DNA from: Diploscapter coronatus
Taxonomy: Eukaryota > Nematoda > Chromadorea > Rhabditida > Rhabditidae
Assembly: GCA_964036155.1 (NCBI GenBank)
Contig: OZ038422.1
Location: forward strand, 42,803,201 to 42,867,200
Direction: 5' to 3'
DNA: 64,000 bases
Shown here in pieces: positions 33,072-45,600 of the stretch; the first letter of the stretch is position 1; every line of letters begins with the position of its first letter. The translations under genes and the position numbers were made by a program. Under the pieces are notes generated by a model that worked only from the letters and a program-made list of their open reading frames with translations, was not told the DNA's origin and did not search any database.

Positions 33072-36000
33072 ATGTCGGAAGGCGGAGAATCATCTCCGAA
33101 TGGAGAGCGTGACACGGGGACGAGCGCTACTGTTTTGGTAAATCGACTTCCTTTTGTGGTTCGCTTTCAATTGCAATTTTGCAGATTGGCGAAGTGGGAC
33201 GAGAAGTGTATTTCTCAGTGAATGGAACGATCAAACTCGAAGAGGAGGACAGCCCCATTAAAGCCGAGGTATTCAGCTTGGAAGATAGTACATTTTCACG
33301 TTGTTCAAATAGCAGTTATGACATTTTTCGCAATTTTGTCGAGAATATTTGTTTTCAGGGAAGCAGCTCGGGAATGGAACAGAGCGGCGTGATTGGATTG
33401 AGCAGAGACGTTCCCTGCGATGGCTCGGATCTGCCCAGCTCGTCTGTAATCAAAACAGAAGATGTTGAGTGTCTGTCCGATAACAACCACTCGTCACAGG
33501 TAATATTTTAAAAATTCAACTGGAAAGATGACATTTTCAGGAGGTCATAAGCAAAGGAACGCTCGTCGATATTTTGATGGGAGAAATGCCGCAATCTTCC
33601 AGCAGCAGGCCTGCAAACATGGTCAATTACTTCCGACAATTGCTCGATTCTGAAGGTTGAGATTTTTGTTCTTGTAAATTGTTTCAAAAATTAGCTTTTT
33701 GTTCATTTTTTCTTATGAATTTTTACCAACTTCCATCCAAATTTTCTCTCAATTTGCCGGATTTCAAATAGAGCTAAGCATGCTCATGAAAAATTTCTTT
33801 GTTTTCAAGCGTTTATGCGATAACTCTTTATGTTGAATAATTTTATTATGATTTCTTTTTAAAATTCAATATTGATTTTAGAAGTGCCTGAAGATGACGA
33901 GGATGTGGTCGACGACATAATTCTGAATGATAGGATAAAGAAGGAAGAGGGGGATGATCAATTCGACAACGAGGAACACATCATTGAGACGTAAGTCGTT
34001 TTTCTATGCTCGAATATCGAGCAGGAATATTTGTTGTTCAAGAGAAGCAGCCATATTGGCTTCCTGGAAAGTTATGCCAATTCGAAATTTGCTCATTTGG
34101 AAAGTTTCGAAGAAAGTGTTAATAAGGGAAGGAACTAACTTTCAAAATAGACTAACTTGAGCTGCCAGAACTTTCCAAAGAACCACTCAGATTTTTTATC
34201 CGTGAATCTAAATTTTTTGATTCGCCTTTGAAAGTAGGCGAAAATTAATCTTTTTCTGAAGGTATGTGTTTATAAAAATTTAACTATTATTTTTCCAGGT
34301 TCAACATCTCAACTGCCCAAAATGAGGGCGATCGTCCAAAGCATCACCTGAATCTGTAAGATGTTTGGCTCAATTTTGAAATGATAATATCCAACTTTCT
34401 TCTCAAAATAACGAGCGCTATTTTGAATTGTTTCTCTTTCAGTGTCCGGAATCGCATTCGGAAGAAGTGTCGGATGTGCGGGGTCGAGACGATCAAAGTC
34501 AATCTGCACGTCTTCATGCATCTCTTCAAAATCCATAAGGTAAAATTCCTTGAATATTTCTTTCCTAGATTTTCTGGATATTTAATGCAGACTTTCTCAA
34601 CTTTTTTAACTTGTAGCTGCAGCCATCAAAAATATAGAAAATGGCGCCGAGGTTGTGGTTGTAATTTTGCAAACCTTATTCAATGAGTGTAGATTATGGC
34701 ATTTTTGTCGCATAATTTTGATCGTTTTATGATAATTCTATGTTTTTATTTACTTGAAATTTGCACATATCGAAAATATTCTTTCAGCATTTATTTGTTC
34801 AAAATATCAGTAGTTTTCAGATAGGCCGTCTGGCTTGTTCCGTGGATGGATGTCTGTTCGAGCATTACGAGAAGAGGCAAATGACTCAGCACATGAAGGA
34901 GCTGCACGAGGGAGAGGGACAGATTAGGGAGACCGCCTCGACTAGTCCCGTCTTCAGGGCTAAATTCAAGGTTGGCAGGCAATTTTTGAATTATCCGAAT
35001 TTATTTATTATTTAAATCTTCTTTGCATTTATTCATATATTTGTGAAAATTTTGGCAAATCGTAAATGCCGAAATGACGAGACCTACACTTAGGGAAGGA
35101 AAGTAGGGAAAATAGTGTGGTAAAAGCATAAGAATCGTCATTTACAAGTTGCCAGAAATTTAGATGACGTTATAGAAAATTTACTCTTTTTCCACTACTT
35201 GTTTTATCTTGAACCGTAATGTTTCAGCATCTGTTCAAGATGTGCTGGGGCGTGCCGAATTCAAGCATTCAGAATGGCGATCTCAAGAAGCAGTCCTCTG
35301 GAGAGATTCTCAGTCTGAGGGACAAGACTGTTTTTTGCCACGCCTGCAACATGTATGTGTTTGGAGGCACGTCTGAAGTGAGTTCTACAAAATTATATCA
35401 ATTTTATGATGATATCTCATAAATCACTGATTTTTCATATTTCTACTTTTGTGGAAAAGAAAATAGACTATTGGAACCACGATCGTTCAACAATTCAGCG
35501 TTTCAAGAAAGTAGAAAGAATATTAAATTTTCAGTACAAACAGATGCACGTCGGCTTCCACATGATGCACGACTTGAACATGCCTCGATACAGCTGCAAA
35601 CAGTGCGATTATTCCCACTGCCAGACCAGGTACATCACCAGACATGCACGAGAAAATCACCAACTGAGGGACGGAGAGGAGGCTTTCCACGATAACATCA
35701 ATGTAAGTGTTTCTTCGGATCATTATTACTCAAACAATTTTAATCTTGAATAGATATCGTTCTCGCCGATAGTGCTCAGCAATGAAAAGAACGTGCTCCA
35801 ATCGAAAACTCCTGTTCCAACAAAAGATGAAGATGTGGTCCCTTTTCTCGCTCAATAAAAGGAGACAACACTCATTTTGAATTGTAGCAGGCAGTTTTGG
35901 GTTGGCGCACACCCATTTTAGCGTCGAATGTTAGCGACAGGCACGCTAATTACTTCATTTTTCTAATCAAATCTTGAATTTAAGTATTCTCGCACGATGA

Positions 36001-38887
36001 ATTATCAAATATTCGAATTCCCTCACATTTTGATGAAGGATTAGATTTTCAACGAGAGTAGCTTTCTTTCAGTCGTGGGACATCGACTCGCTCCGTTCCA
36101 TTTCCGCGCGCCTCTTCGGGCACTCCAGTGTCGCTCTCCTTTGCATGCCCCTCTCCTGGAAGCTATACCACAAACAGTTCGATCTCATCGATACGGTATT
36201 CATTTCGATACAAAATAAAAGAATGAAAATTTCCCTGCAAAATATTAAAAATTTTTTAGAAAAAAAAACTATTCTTTATTTCGGATCATCGATATTCCAA
36301 CTAGATTACTAGATTTAAAGGACAATGCTTTATAAATTTTAATGATGGTTTGAGTTGAAACCCTACATTTACACGAAATATCATGGTTTCAGTTTCAGTT
36401 TTCTAGATGATCATGATGATTTTTTCAGGCAAATGCGGCTGAAAAAGCGGTTTTGGACAGATTCCGAGCTATTTCCATGAAGGCCAAACTGGGCATTCTC
36501 AAAAAAACGGTAGAGACTTTCATCATTTATTTATAATTTATCTCAATCATCAAATTCCAATATGACGATGGCTCAAATTTTCAAATGAATGCAAGATAGC
36601 GTTGAACAAATTAACAAATTCGTAACAATTCTTATAGATTCTGAAAACGTCTTATAAAAATTATCTCGTTTATCTTTCTTCATTGAATAGTGATTTCATT
36701 TCTACCTATCCATTTAAAATAAATCAAATTGAAAGTATTTTCCGCTAAAAACTCTGATCTTCAGTCGAGTCTGGAAAAGTCCTTGAGGCAGCCGACTTCT
36801 TCATCGTCTTTCCCCTCGACTTCCTCTGCTTCTGCCTCAGTTCCTACAGCAAAGGTCCTTCCTCCTGCCGTCAAGAAGGAAACCACCCCTCTCATTGCCT
36901 ATTCAACCTATGCCCGAGACGCCCCTCCCAAACGAGGCAAGCGACCTGCCATTCAGCACTTCAGAGCCAAGTGCAGGATCTGCAAAAAGTTTATCTCTCC
37001 TGACAATTCTAATGTAAGTCTTCGAACTTGTCATTTAGAAACTATTATCCAAAATTTCATATTTTTATTTAGAACGGGGACATGGAAATTAAAATTTTCA
37101 AAATTAAAAGAAGCTTTTACTGAGAGTCTAGAAGATGCCATAATTTTGGTAGCATGGAGTAAGAAATTACAATGAAAAAATTCAGAATCGAATCAGATAA
37201 ATTTTATTAGAAAATATCTTCTTCTCGAATCGTCATTTGGACAGTTAAACTATCTAGTCGAGTAATGAATTGTTTGCAGGAATTCATGGAGCATTTCTCT
37301 CAACACCTGTTCGAATTCCACCAAATTGGCCTTCTGCAGTGCACTCTCTGTGATTTCCAGGCAGTCAATTCGAACCTCGCCAAAATGCACGGCCACTTCA
37401 GTCATCAAACTGAGGGCTGCTTCAAAGAAAACGTCGAGGTGATTTTAAAGCAAATTTGTTCGAAATGAATAATTTTTCAAGTAACTGAAAGCCACAATTT
37501 TCGACTATTCTAAAAATTATATGATATAGAAAAAATCTATCTGGTTTCTGGCTTCTCTAAGTTGATTTTTCATCGTTCAACCCTTTATACAGAGTGCGCT
37601 AAGAGTTTGGGCTGCGCTTTCACGTTTTCACGTTTAATTTCGAGACTATAAAATATGGCATATTCGTAATCGAATGGAATAAAGTTATATCGTTAGTGAT
37701 TTTTAGTCCAGGGAATGCTAAACCCAAATCTTCAGAATTTCGTTATTTTTTACTTGTCTAGTATGGAATTTTTGTAAAACTAGCTTTATCGCCCAGACGT
37801 TTGCCGTACTCTGTAAAGTTCATAATCAATAAATTTCATATAGGATCTATAGCTAGAGTTAAGGAGTAGGGTTTAATAGTGTAACGACGTTGCGAGTGAT
37901 CTACTCGTTGTGCCGATTTCTTAGAATATCACATTCCCGATAAAACCCCACCCCCTAATCCTAATTACGCAGTCTTGATAAACTTTAGAAATGGATAGAT
38001 GGTGAACAAGATGAACTAGAGTAAAAAAGCCGTGATAGTCTTTCGACTATTTCTAACGTCTTAGCTTGTTACTTTGAATTTCTCTTCGGTTCATGGCGTC
38101 ATCTTATCATTCTCTGAATATCTAAAGTTGATATCTCTCTTTCAAAATACGTCTTTCAGAACTGGCCTCTGACAAAGATCAGGGACGTTTCCCTGCGCTG
38201 TTACGGAGACGAAGACTTCGCCTTCTCGATGATACCCTACAAGTACAAGCATATCCAGTTTCAGGAACCTCAGGAATCAATTCAGGTAGTTCCTTGCTCT
38301 ATCTTCTCCATCCTTTATTTTCCAATAAATATAAAACAACACAATCAGTGCTCATTTTCAAAATAGGACGATTTTCTTTAAAAAAAAAATTTACAATTTT
38401 AGGGGCACGTTCATACCCCGCTTACGCTCGCGTGAAGATGAGATACGCAAAGAAGACATGCTCTTTTTCTCTCTCTCTCTCTCTCTCACCTTTACGTGCT
38501 ATTTCTTTCTGCTCACGCGAGCGTAAACGGAATATGAACACACCCTAGAGGCTAAATTCGGAAATTCTTCTTCAAATATGTTAAAACCTGGACTACTTAG
38601 TTGTCTTTCATTTTTAGCACTGAACCAAAATAGTTGATGCTTGAAAATGAATGACTTTTCAGACTTCTGTATCGGCTTGTTCGCTGTTGGATGGAGCGAT
38701 GAAACGAGCCGGCGTTGTAGCGACGAGTGGCGAATTGCATTCACTCAACAAGATGTTCAGGCGGTCGAAGAGGAAGGACCCCGGGGGAAATCTGATGCCT
38801 CCGAGGAAGAAGCAAAGGGACAGGGAGGATAGAGAGGAGGATTTGGAGCTGTTCAAACTGCTACATGGAATGGGCAAGACAGGGTAG
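33072..38887 (+). CDS. zinc-finger protein with two related C2H2-type segments
   Basis: Exons with matching phases: 33072-33137, 33185-33268, 33359-33499, 33541-33655, 33882-33990, 34299-34355, 34443-34539, 34821-34970, 35228-35377, 35535-35702, 35754-35834 (or to stop at 35858), 36073-36195, 36429-36509, 36765-37013, 37280-37438, 38160-38285 and 38663-38887. The N-terminal third is acidic (EEEDSPIKAE, VIKTEDVE, EDDEDVVDD). Finger segment 1 has CRMCG ... FMHLFKIH, IGRLACSVDGC ... HMKELH and later CKQCDYSHCQTRYITRHARENH. Segment 2 has CRICKKF ... FMEHFSQHLFEFH and IGLLQCTLCDF ... MHGHFSH. The C-terminus is very basic (FRRSKRK, PRKKQRDRED), a likely nuclear localisation signal. It is probably a nuclear, possibly DNA-binding protein; I recognise no named orthologue. 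Exon 11 can instead read to a stop at 35856-35858 whose bases overlap an AATAAA, so the locus may make a short form, or be two genes. Confidence 0.65.
35854..35859 (+). terminator. possible internal poly(A) signal of the zinc-finger locus
   Basis: AATAAA overlaps the stop codon reached when exon 11 is not spliced at 35835. It would end a short transcript containing only the first finger segment, about 214 nt before the next in-frame exon. Confidence 0.4.
38402..38545. mobile_element. TA-flanked MITE (144 bp)
   Basis: The ends are inverted repeats: left GGGGCACGTTCATACCCCG, right in reverse complement GGGTGTGTTCATATTCCG, both followed by TTACGCTCGCGTGA. It is flanked by TA (38400-38401 and 38546-38547). 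A (CT)n run lies in the centre. It sits in the last intron of the zinc-finger gene. Confidence 0.65.
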
Positions 38888-39626
38888 AAAGAGCGAAAGC
38901 TCAAATAGACCGCATATGAGAGAGAAGCCATTCAATCATTCAATTGATGGTAGGACTCGCTGAGGTGATTCTCCCGGCTGCCTATAGATTCGAGTTAAGA
39001 GTGAAAATTCGGTGATTTTTCTCTTCAATTATAGTAAGTTGAAATGAATTAGTTTCTGCATTGCAAAGAAATGGTTCTTCAGGCGTCCAATGTTGATCAA
39101 ACCCCTCTTTTAATTTGAATTCTTTCAGTTTTTTTCTCTAACATCTTCAGGGTCTTATTTAAAATGTGACAAAAATGACGGGTTTATTTATCACTTTAAA
39201 ATTTATTTGTTTGCTCTAAAAATTACTAGAAATCTTTTTTTCAGGAATTTCGTTGGTTTCTTTCCAATTTGAAGAAAAAAAAACGATCGATTTTCCTGAA
39301 AAAGAGTTGGTATTATTGTCAAAGGCTGGCCAACTTAATTAAAATGAATTCCATAAAGATTTTACACGCAGAAATTGACATCCATTAGATAGAGAGCGCA
39401 AATGCCTAAATTTTAGTACGCAAAAATTACGACTTTTTTGACCCGTATTCCTGAGAATACCTGAAATTTTCATAACCAATCGCCCGCATGGGGACGATCC
39501 GATTGGGTAATGAATTGTAAAATGCGACGATTTTTGAAGGAAAAATGATCGTTTATCGATTCAAATGCATCAAAATTGTCAAAATTCCAATTTTCATTGA
39601 CAGAAATTCAAAATATTTATATAAGT

Positions 39627-39765
39627 GTAATTATCGAGTTAATTAGGATCTTTAACTCGATCCAAAATGGAAATTTCTTATGATTTGAGTATTTGAAGGG
39701 CTCTACAATATTTCTGCAAGTTTCGAATCTCGTTGAAACCAAACTTGAAACTCTCATTCGGAGAT
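39627..39765. repeat. dispersed repeat, copy 2
   Basis: Matches 22151-22290 in the same orientation, with blocks AATTATCGAGTTAATT, TATTTGAAGGG and CAAGTTTC. Upstream bases (from about 39390) also resemble those upstream of copy 1 (from about 21590), including GCAAATG and ATTCCTGAGAATA-like segments. Confidence 0.6.
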
Positions 39766-40080
39766 TATTTGACGTCATTTCAATAATTCGAATAATTTTT
39801 ATGATGGGCGTGAAATTTATCCTGCTTCAATTATGATCAGTCTTTGACAATAACATGTTGTGACAACTTCAAAATTCATGAAAAGGTGAGACGAATTTTT
39901 GAGGATAATGGGCTGTGCCTAAATTATTAATGAGACTTTTATTTAGAAACTGTTGCCAAATATGCAAATTTTAGGATTTTCAATAAAGATATTTTATTTT
40001 GAAAGTTGGTATTCTGAAAAGGCAAAATTCTCTCAGATATTTCGCAATATCCATATTTTCATTATTTACGCTAATTTTTC

Positions 40081-40183
40081 TGAGTCACGGTAGCTATTGC
40101 ACAATGTTGTGCAATGCTTTCAATTTCTTACAAAGCATTTTGTAAATTGTCATGACATTGTGACATCGAAGTCAGTATATAAA
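40081..40183 (+). promoter_or_regulatory. promoter of the orphan gene: AP-1-like site, bZIP-type palindrome and TATA box
   Basis: TGAGTCA (consensus AP-1) lies at 40081-40087. A palindrome ATTGCACAA-TG-TTGTGCAAT lies at 40096-40115; each arm resembles a C/EBP-type half-site. TATATAAA lies at 40176-40183, 37 bp ahead of the start codon at 40220. The arrangement is visible in the sequence; binding by any factor is inference. Confidence 0.45.
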
Positions 40184-40219
40184 TTTGGATATTTTCCGAA
40201 ATAATCAGACTCGAACAAA

Positions 40220-40980
40220 ATGGCTAACTCGAATTCCTATTTAGCCACTCAATCTCAGGTAAGATTTATTAATATTTCCTTCAATTTTCACTAGTAAAAC
40301 TATTCCTAAATTTTTTTTTTTTTTTTTTTTAATTATCGCAATCTAACATTTTAGGCTTCTGCCCACAGATTCGGGGGCTCGGTCAGTTCGATGTCTGTCT
40401 CATCTTGCAATTCCTCTAGTAGACCCTCTTCGATCTCATTCACACATAAATTCATGCCAACGGAACTCGAAAGGACCATTTACATCATCAACTTGCCTGA
40501 AGGACAGAAGATCACTGGAGCTGAATTTGACTACAAGAAGGCCAGGTCCGTGCTCAGCTGCATGAGAGTGGCTGCTAATCCAGAGCTTGTCAAAAGATTG
40601 GATGAAGAAGTCCCTAGAAATCCTAGGACGCTCAAGTAAGTACTTCACCATGAAAATAGTGACGCCGTAAAACTATTAATGGAAATTAACCCTGAAGGAT
40701 GATTGCAAAATAGAAATCCTTAAACTTGATCTTAAGTTTAAAAGTAATTAAAATATTTAACTTTGACTTCAAATTTATCGCGAAAAAGAGTGATTGACAT
40801 AATTTCAGAGTCGTGTTGCCGAAACGAGAAGACGTGGAGACCTGTGTGAGGAGAGTGCTCTACATGAAGGACTATAACATTCCTGGAGTCACTGTCCAGG
40901 CAGCTGTTCCTGTGATAAAAAGAAAAACGAATTTATATAACAACAAAAACTACAAGAAAGAAGTCATTACAAATAAATGA
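40220..40980 (+). CDS. orphan small basic protein
   Basis: Three exons (40220-40258, 40355-40635, 40809-40980) join in frame to 163 residues. The N-terminal ~45 residues are Ser-rich (SSMSVSSCNSSSRPSS). The middle has a compact mixed alpha/beta-like stretch (ELERTIYIINLPEGQKITG, YKKARSVLSCMRVAANPEL). The C-terminus is Lys/Asn-rich (VIKRKTNLYNNKNYKKE). There is no signal peptide or membrane segment. The segment TIYIINLPEG faintly recalls the first strand of an RNA-binding fold, but the rest does not support that. I do not recognise the family. TATA box, splice sites and an AATAAA about 55 nt past the stop support a real gene. Confidence 0.75.
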
Positions 40981-42654
40981 ACGGGTTGTACATTTTCTAG
41001 GGGGTTTTTTCAAATTTTAGTTATTTTTAATGTGAAAATAAATTGTTTCAAAGAGTACTTTGTTTATTTTTCTACTGCTAGACAAGCCAATTGCTCAAAA
41101 TATTCCTTTACTATCTTGTTCAAAATTGTTTGTTTTATTTTTTTTCGGTGAGGAATTCGCGTCTTTTCTATCAACGATGATGAAAGACAATTCACCGATC
41201 AATACGAATGAAAAATAGCTGGCGAAAATCGTTGGATTGATTAGAGAAAGTGACTGCATTTCTGTTGGCAAATGGACGACAATGGGATTTCCCATGTGTT
41301 TTAGGAGAATGGCCCAAATCTTAGAAAAATCCTATCGATTGAGGTAATGGCAAAACCGATCAGAACAAAATGCTGAAAGATCCGATAATTTGGTTCAAAT
41401 CATAATACGATTACTCATTGAAATTCTCATCTATGAACCTCTATTTTGTCGCAAGTTTTTGAAACATGGAATCACCAAAAATGAAATGATTAGACGATAA
41501 AGCGTCGAAATTTGTTGAAACAACAAGCATAACTTTATCTAAATTTTTCAACCATAAAATTCTCATGTTCGTTAACATTGATGAAGATCAAAGAAAATCA
41601 ATAATTCACAATCAAAATTTTTCAATATTTCTGGTTAACATTCCTAGCTTCTGTGAAATAATGTAATCAAAATAAATAGGAATAAAAATAATATAATTGC
41701 TAGCCAACTCTAATATTCTGTGCACACACACAACAAGTCATTAGAGATGGTACATTCTCATTTTTCTAAAATCCAATAAATTTTCGATTTTCCGTAATTA
41801 AATTGCCATATAGAAGTGCGAAGCTATGCAGGTTTTTCTGCAAGCTATCTGCAAATAATCGAGTCCAATATACATTGTTTATATATATTTTCGAGGCGAA
41901 ATTCGCAAATCTCGAAATTCTCCAGGTTTCAGATATTCTTTTTGTCACTTCTCCCCCCTTGCCTTTTCAAGCAGCTTCATCCATTCTGCTTGTAAATCTC
42001 CGCAGTCTTTTTTTGTCGTTCCTCTTCTTTCTGCTTCTCATTATATCCACATTCACTTTTCTCTTTCATGTCTTCTCATTTGGTGTCCACAATTGTAGAG
42101 AGAAAGAGAAATCCCTCTCGCTTCTCGCATATCCCCTTTGTTATCTGTGGATCTCTCGTCCTGCCTTCCCGGCATCCACCCCGTCATAGGTAAGCAGCAA
42201 CAGCAGCAGCAGCAGCAGCAGTCATTTCAGTCGACAGGGATATCGTCCCGTTCGCTTGATTCTAATAAAAAAAGAAACACGAAAGAGACTGCAAAAGGGA
42301 GAGAGCGGACAAAAAATGGGTAGGCATAAGATATGGAAAGTAAAGGAAAGGGAGCGAGGAAGATTGGAGGCAGAGAAGCAGAAGCATATCCTGAAAGGGA
42401 CGGCGAACAACTTGCTGATAAGAGACAAAGACATAGAATAAAATGACAGAGAGAAGGAGAAACAGACTGACAGATGGACACAATCCCCCATGGTTATGGA
42501 CTAACATCATGAAACTTCACAATTGAATTGGGGAAGAGATTAGGAGATATGAAGAGAATGGAGAGATGCAGAAATGAGAGGTAAAGAGGGGGAAAAAACA
42601 AAGAGATCGCCCCGTTAGCCAGCGAAATGAGAAGGAGATAAACAGTCCGGAAGA
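40981..42654. other. intergenic region with CAG and purine/pyrimidine tracts
   Basis: The first ~1 kb is AT-rich. From about 41940 to 42640 it is strongly pyrimidine- then purine-rich, with a CAG run at 42194-42220. ORFs on both strands here reflect the composition bias. It lies directly upstream of the collagen gene and probably includes its promoter. Confidence 0.5.
42194..42220. repeat. (CAG)n microsatellite
   Basis: About eight CAG/CAA units. The one ORF through it (42138-42323) would give a short polyGln run but has no signal, splice or paralogue support, so I treat it as non-coding. Confidence 0.75.
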
Positions 42655-45600
42655 ATGGCGGCTTCGACGGCAGCTGCAGGCCACAGAAGCACTGCAAAGG
42701 TGAACATTCACTCAATTATTATGCTAATGCCCTATTAACAATGTCGAATTATAAGACGTTATTGATTTTTTACGCCTAACATTCTTTTCTAACGACTTTA
42801 CTCATCAGAATTTAGTGAACCTTCATTCAGCTGAATCAAATCTCTTGTACCGACTAAACAAGAATTTTGAACGCACATTTCAGCGCTCAAAATTTTATGC
42901 AATCTGCTATGTTTACGCTGCTAATTAACCTATTTAGTATACCAATCCGTGTGAAGCTTCGATGCGCTTTTATAATCATTCCTTCACAAAATGTACGCAA
43001 AATTCCTATTTCTATCAGAGTTGTAATAACTTTAATAAAAATGTGTGTTATCTTATCTTCTTTGAAGCATAGCGGGTTATTTTGATTTCAATTGTTAATA
43101 TAAGATGGAAAAATGGTCATATTTGATTATGTATATTCAAAAATTACCAAGGATCTACACGCTGAACTTCTTTCTTGACTAATAGCCTTGCATCTAAATT
43201 GTACTAACAAAAGATAAAGTCTTCTAAAATCAAACTTCTTACAAATCATCATCTTTATTTTCAGAAGATGCTACGCGGCCACTGTTTAGTTGCCTCTTTA
43301 ACTGCCTTCTGCGGCGTTTTTCTCGTCGGGTCTCTCGTTTTCATCGGCTTTATGTTCAAAGACATGCACGATTTAGTGCACAGTGCAAAGGAGGATCTCA
43401 AGGAATATAATGTAAGTGTTTTTCAAGTAAACCTGAAAAAAATTTCGGTTTCTTAGAAACTTTATAAAAATTAGAGACGAAATGATGCCGATAATATAGA
43501 TGAAATTGCATGAACTTTCACGCAACAGAATGTAAACTGAAGGCAGCATAGTTCAGAGAAATTTGTGCGCATATTCTAATACTTTTCTTAAACGAGAATG
43601 ACGAAGGCAAAGGTGCTTTTCGATTTCTGAAAAAAAAAACAATTTCTCTGCTGCCATCCAGTCCAATTCACTTTTTGCCATGCAGGAATGTGTTCACCCA
43701 TTCTTTGCGATGACAAGCTAATTAGTGAAATGTCTTCATCTCATTATCATCTGGATTCGTGCAGTTAGGAATCGTCTAAAAAGCATACGAAATTAGTTGA
43801 TCATAATTCGAAATGTTGCATAAGTTTATCTCGAGCATCAGAGTCACGTTTTCGAGGAAAATCGAATTTGAATTGTTTTTCAAGACTTTCAGTTTATACC
43901 AAGGGTAAATAAACTTTTATTTAAATTTGGATTTTTTGAAAGCAAAGCTTTACCTTCAATTTCGACCTCAACTTCGAAAATTTTCAAACCAAAACTTCGT
44001 TTATCCCTTATTTTTGCCAAGAATTGAAATTATAAATCTTCTAAACCTGTAATCAGAATATAATTCGAGATCCGAAAAAAGTGAATTTTGTCGAAATTGA
44101 ATTTGACCAAGATCATTCATTCATCTTTCTCGTTTCTGTAAATCATCATAAAAATAAGACATTTAGACCAAACATAATTTTATAAGCATTTTATATCCAA
44201 TTATTGAAGCTAACCGTTACACAAGATACTGTCTGAGAGTAGGAATATGCATAACGTGATCTGGAATATAAATCAGCAATCTTCAAAATAATTGAGATGA
44301 AATAACAAACATGTATGAAGAGACCACACTAGAAATTCAACTCTTCATTGAAAATCTTTCCTTTCAAAATCGAAATAAACTTTTCAGTTCTATTCGGATG
44401 ATGCGTGGGACATGATGGCAAAGAAGCCAGGAATGTTCCCCGATAGCAGAGATCGACGTGCGGCCTACGACTCGTCGTCCAACTCGTACCAACCTTATGG
44501 GGGAGGCAACACTCGTTCGAGGACCTCCAATTACGGGCAGGAAGATGACACGAGTAATGGATACGAGCAGGGAAGAAATGGACATTGGCCAGCCATCAAG
44601 CCACAGCAGAACAGACCATCATATAACTCCAACGCGGCAAAACCATCGAGTGGGGGCTACATTTCTGGATTCCGTCCGCCTACGTCGGCTACAAAAAGAC
44701 CGAGCACTTCAGGGTATAATGGATATGGAACAAACCCCATCCCTCCCACAGCAGCCATGTACATCCCCAGTGGCCGATCCAGCTACAATCCATATGGAAC
44801 CCCTAGCAGCAATCCATACACCACCAGTCGAACCACCAACAGCCAACAATGCCAGTGCGAGGATATGATCTCGTCCAACTGCCCTGCTGGACCGGTAGGC
44901 GTCTTTGTTGATAGTGAAAATACCGTTCAATGATTTTTGAAGTTTCTAGTTTTCGGAATCAATGCTAGTGATGCACTTTTCACAAATTTCAAAAGAGACT
45001 TTTCGCGATCTTCACCTATGTCCGCTTGTAACCTCTACCCATTTTATGCACAATGCTTTGATTTTTCTGAAACTGGGTGGAGATCGATCATAAATGGATA
45101 TAGGTGGATATCATATGGTTTCTCACAAGGTCAAAAATTCGAAAAAAATATGAACCCTAAATACTCGCGGTGGTCAAAATTTGTCAAACTTTTATTAGCC
45201 TGCCTTTATATGACATTTTCATGTAAAAATGATGAACTTTCTTGAGTTAACAATAATAATAATGTATGCTCTTCCCTACTGCTAAATTCAGGCATAAACT
45301 TACTCAAAATAAAATTCGATTTTAGAAATATTTGGAAAAAAACACAAAAATGAATTAAAATTCAATTACAATTTGCAGAAGAAATGGAATAATTTTTGTC
45401 AATTTTTAGGCTGGCCCGCCTGGTAACGACTTCTATAATCATTCACCTAATTGATTTGTATAAATGACTTATTTTAGGCGCACCAGGTGAAAAAGGAATG
45501 GACGGGGCGCCAGATAAGGATTTAGATGAAATTACACCCACCTAACCAGATAACTTTAAGAGACAACGGTGTTCCTGGTCTTGTTGCGAGCTGCTACGAA

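Larger units (their letters stand above)
38888..40219. other. intergenic spacer with dispersed repeat
   Basis: Contains the second copy of the dispersed repeat (39627-39765) and, near its end, the promoter of the orphan gene at 40220. No gene is seen. Confidence 0.55.

Noticed and set aside
37860..37990. Possible inverted repeat (GGAGTAGGGTTTAA against AACCCCACCCCCTAATCC)
   Set aside because: Too imperfect, and no flanking duplication, to call an element.
42138..42510. polyGln-containing ORF (+) and Ser/Leu-rich ORFs (-) around the CAG run
   Set aside because: All come from CAG and GA/CT composition; no start context, splice sites or family.
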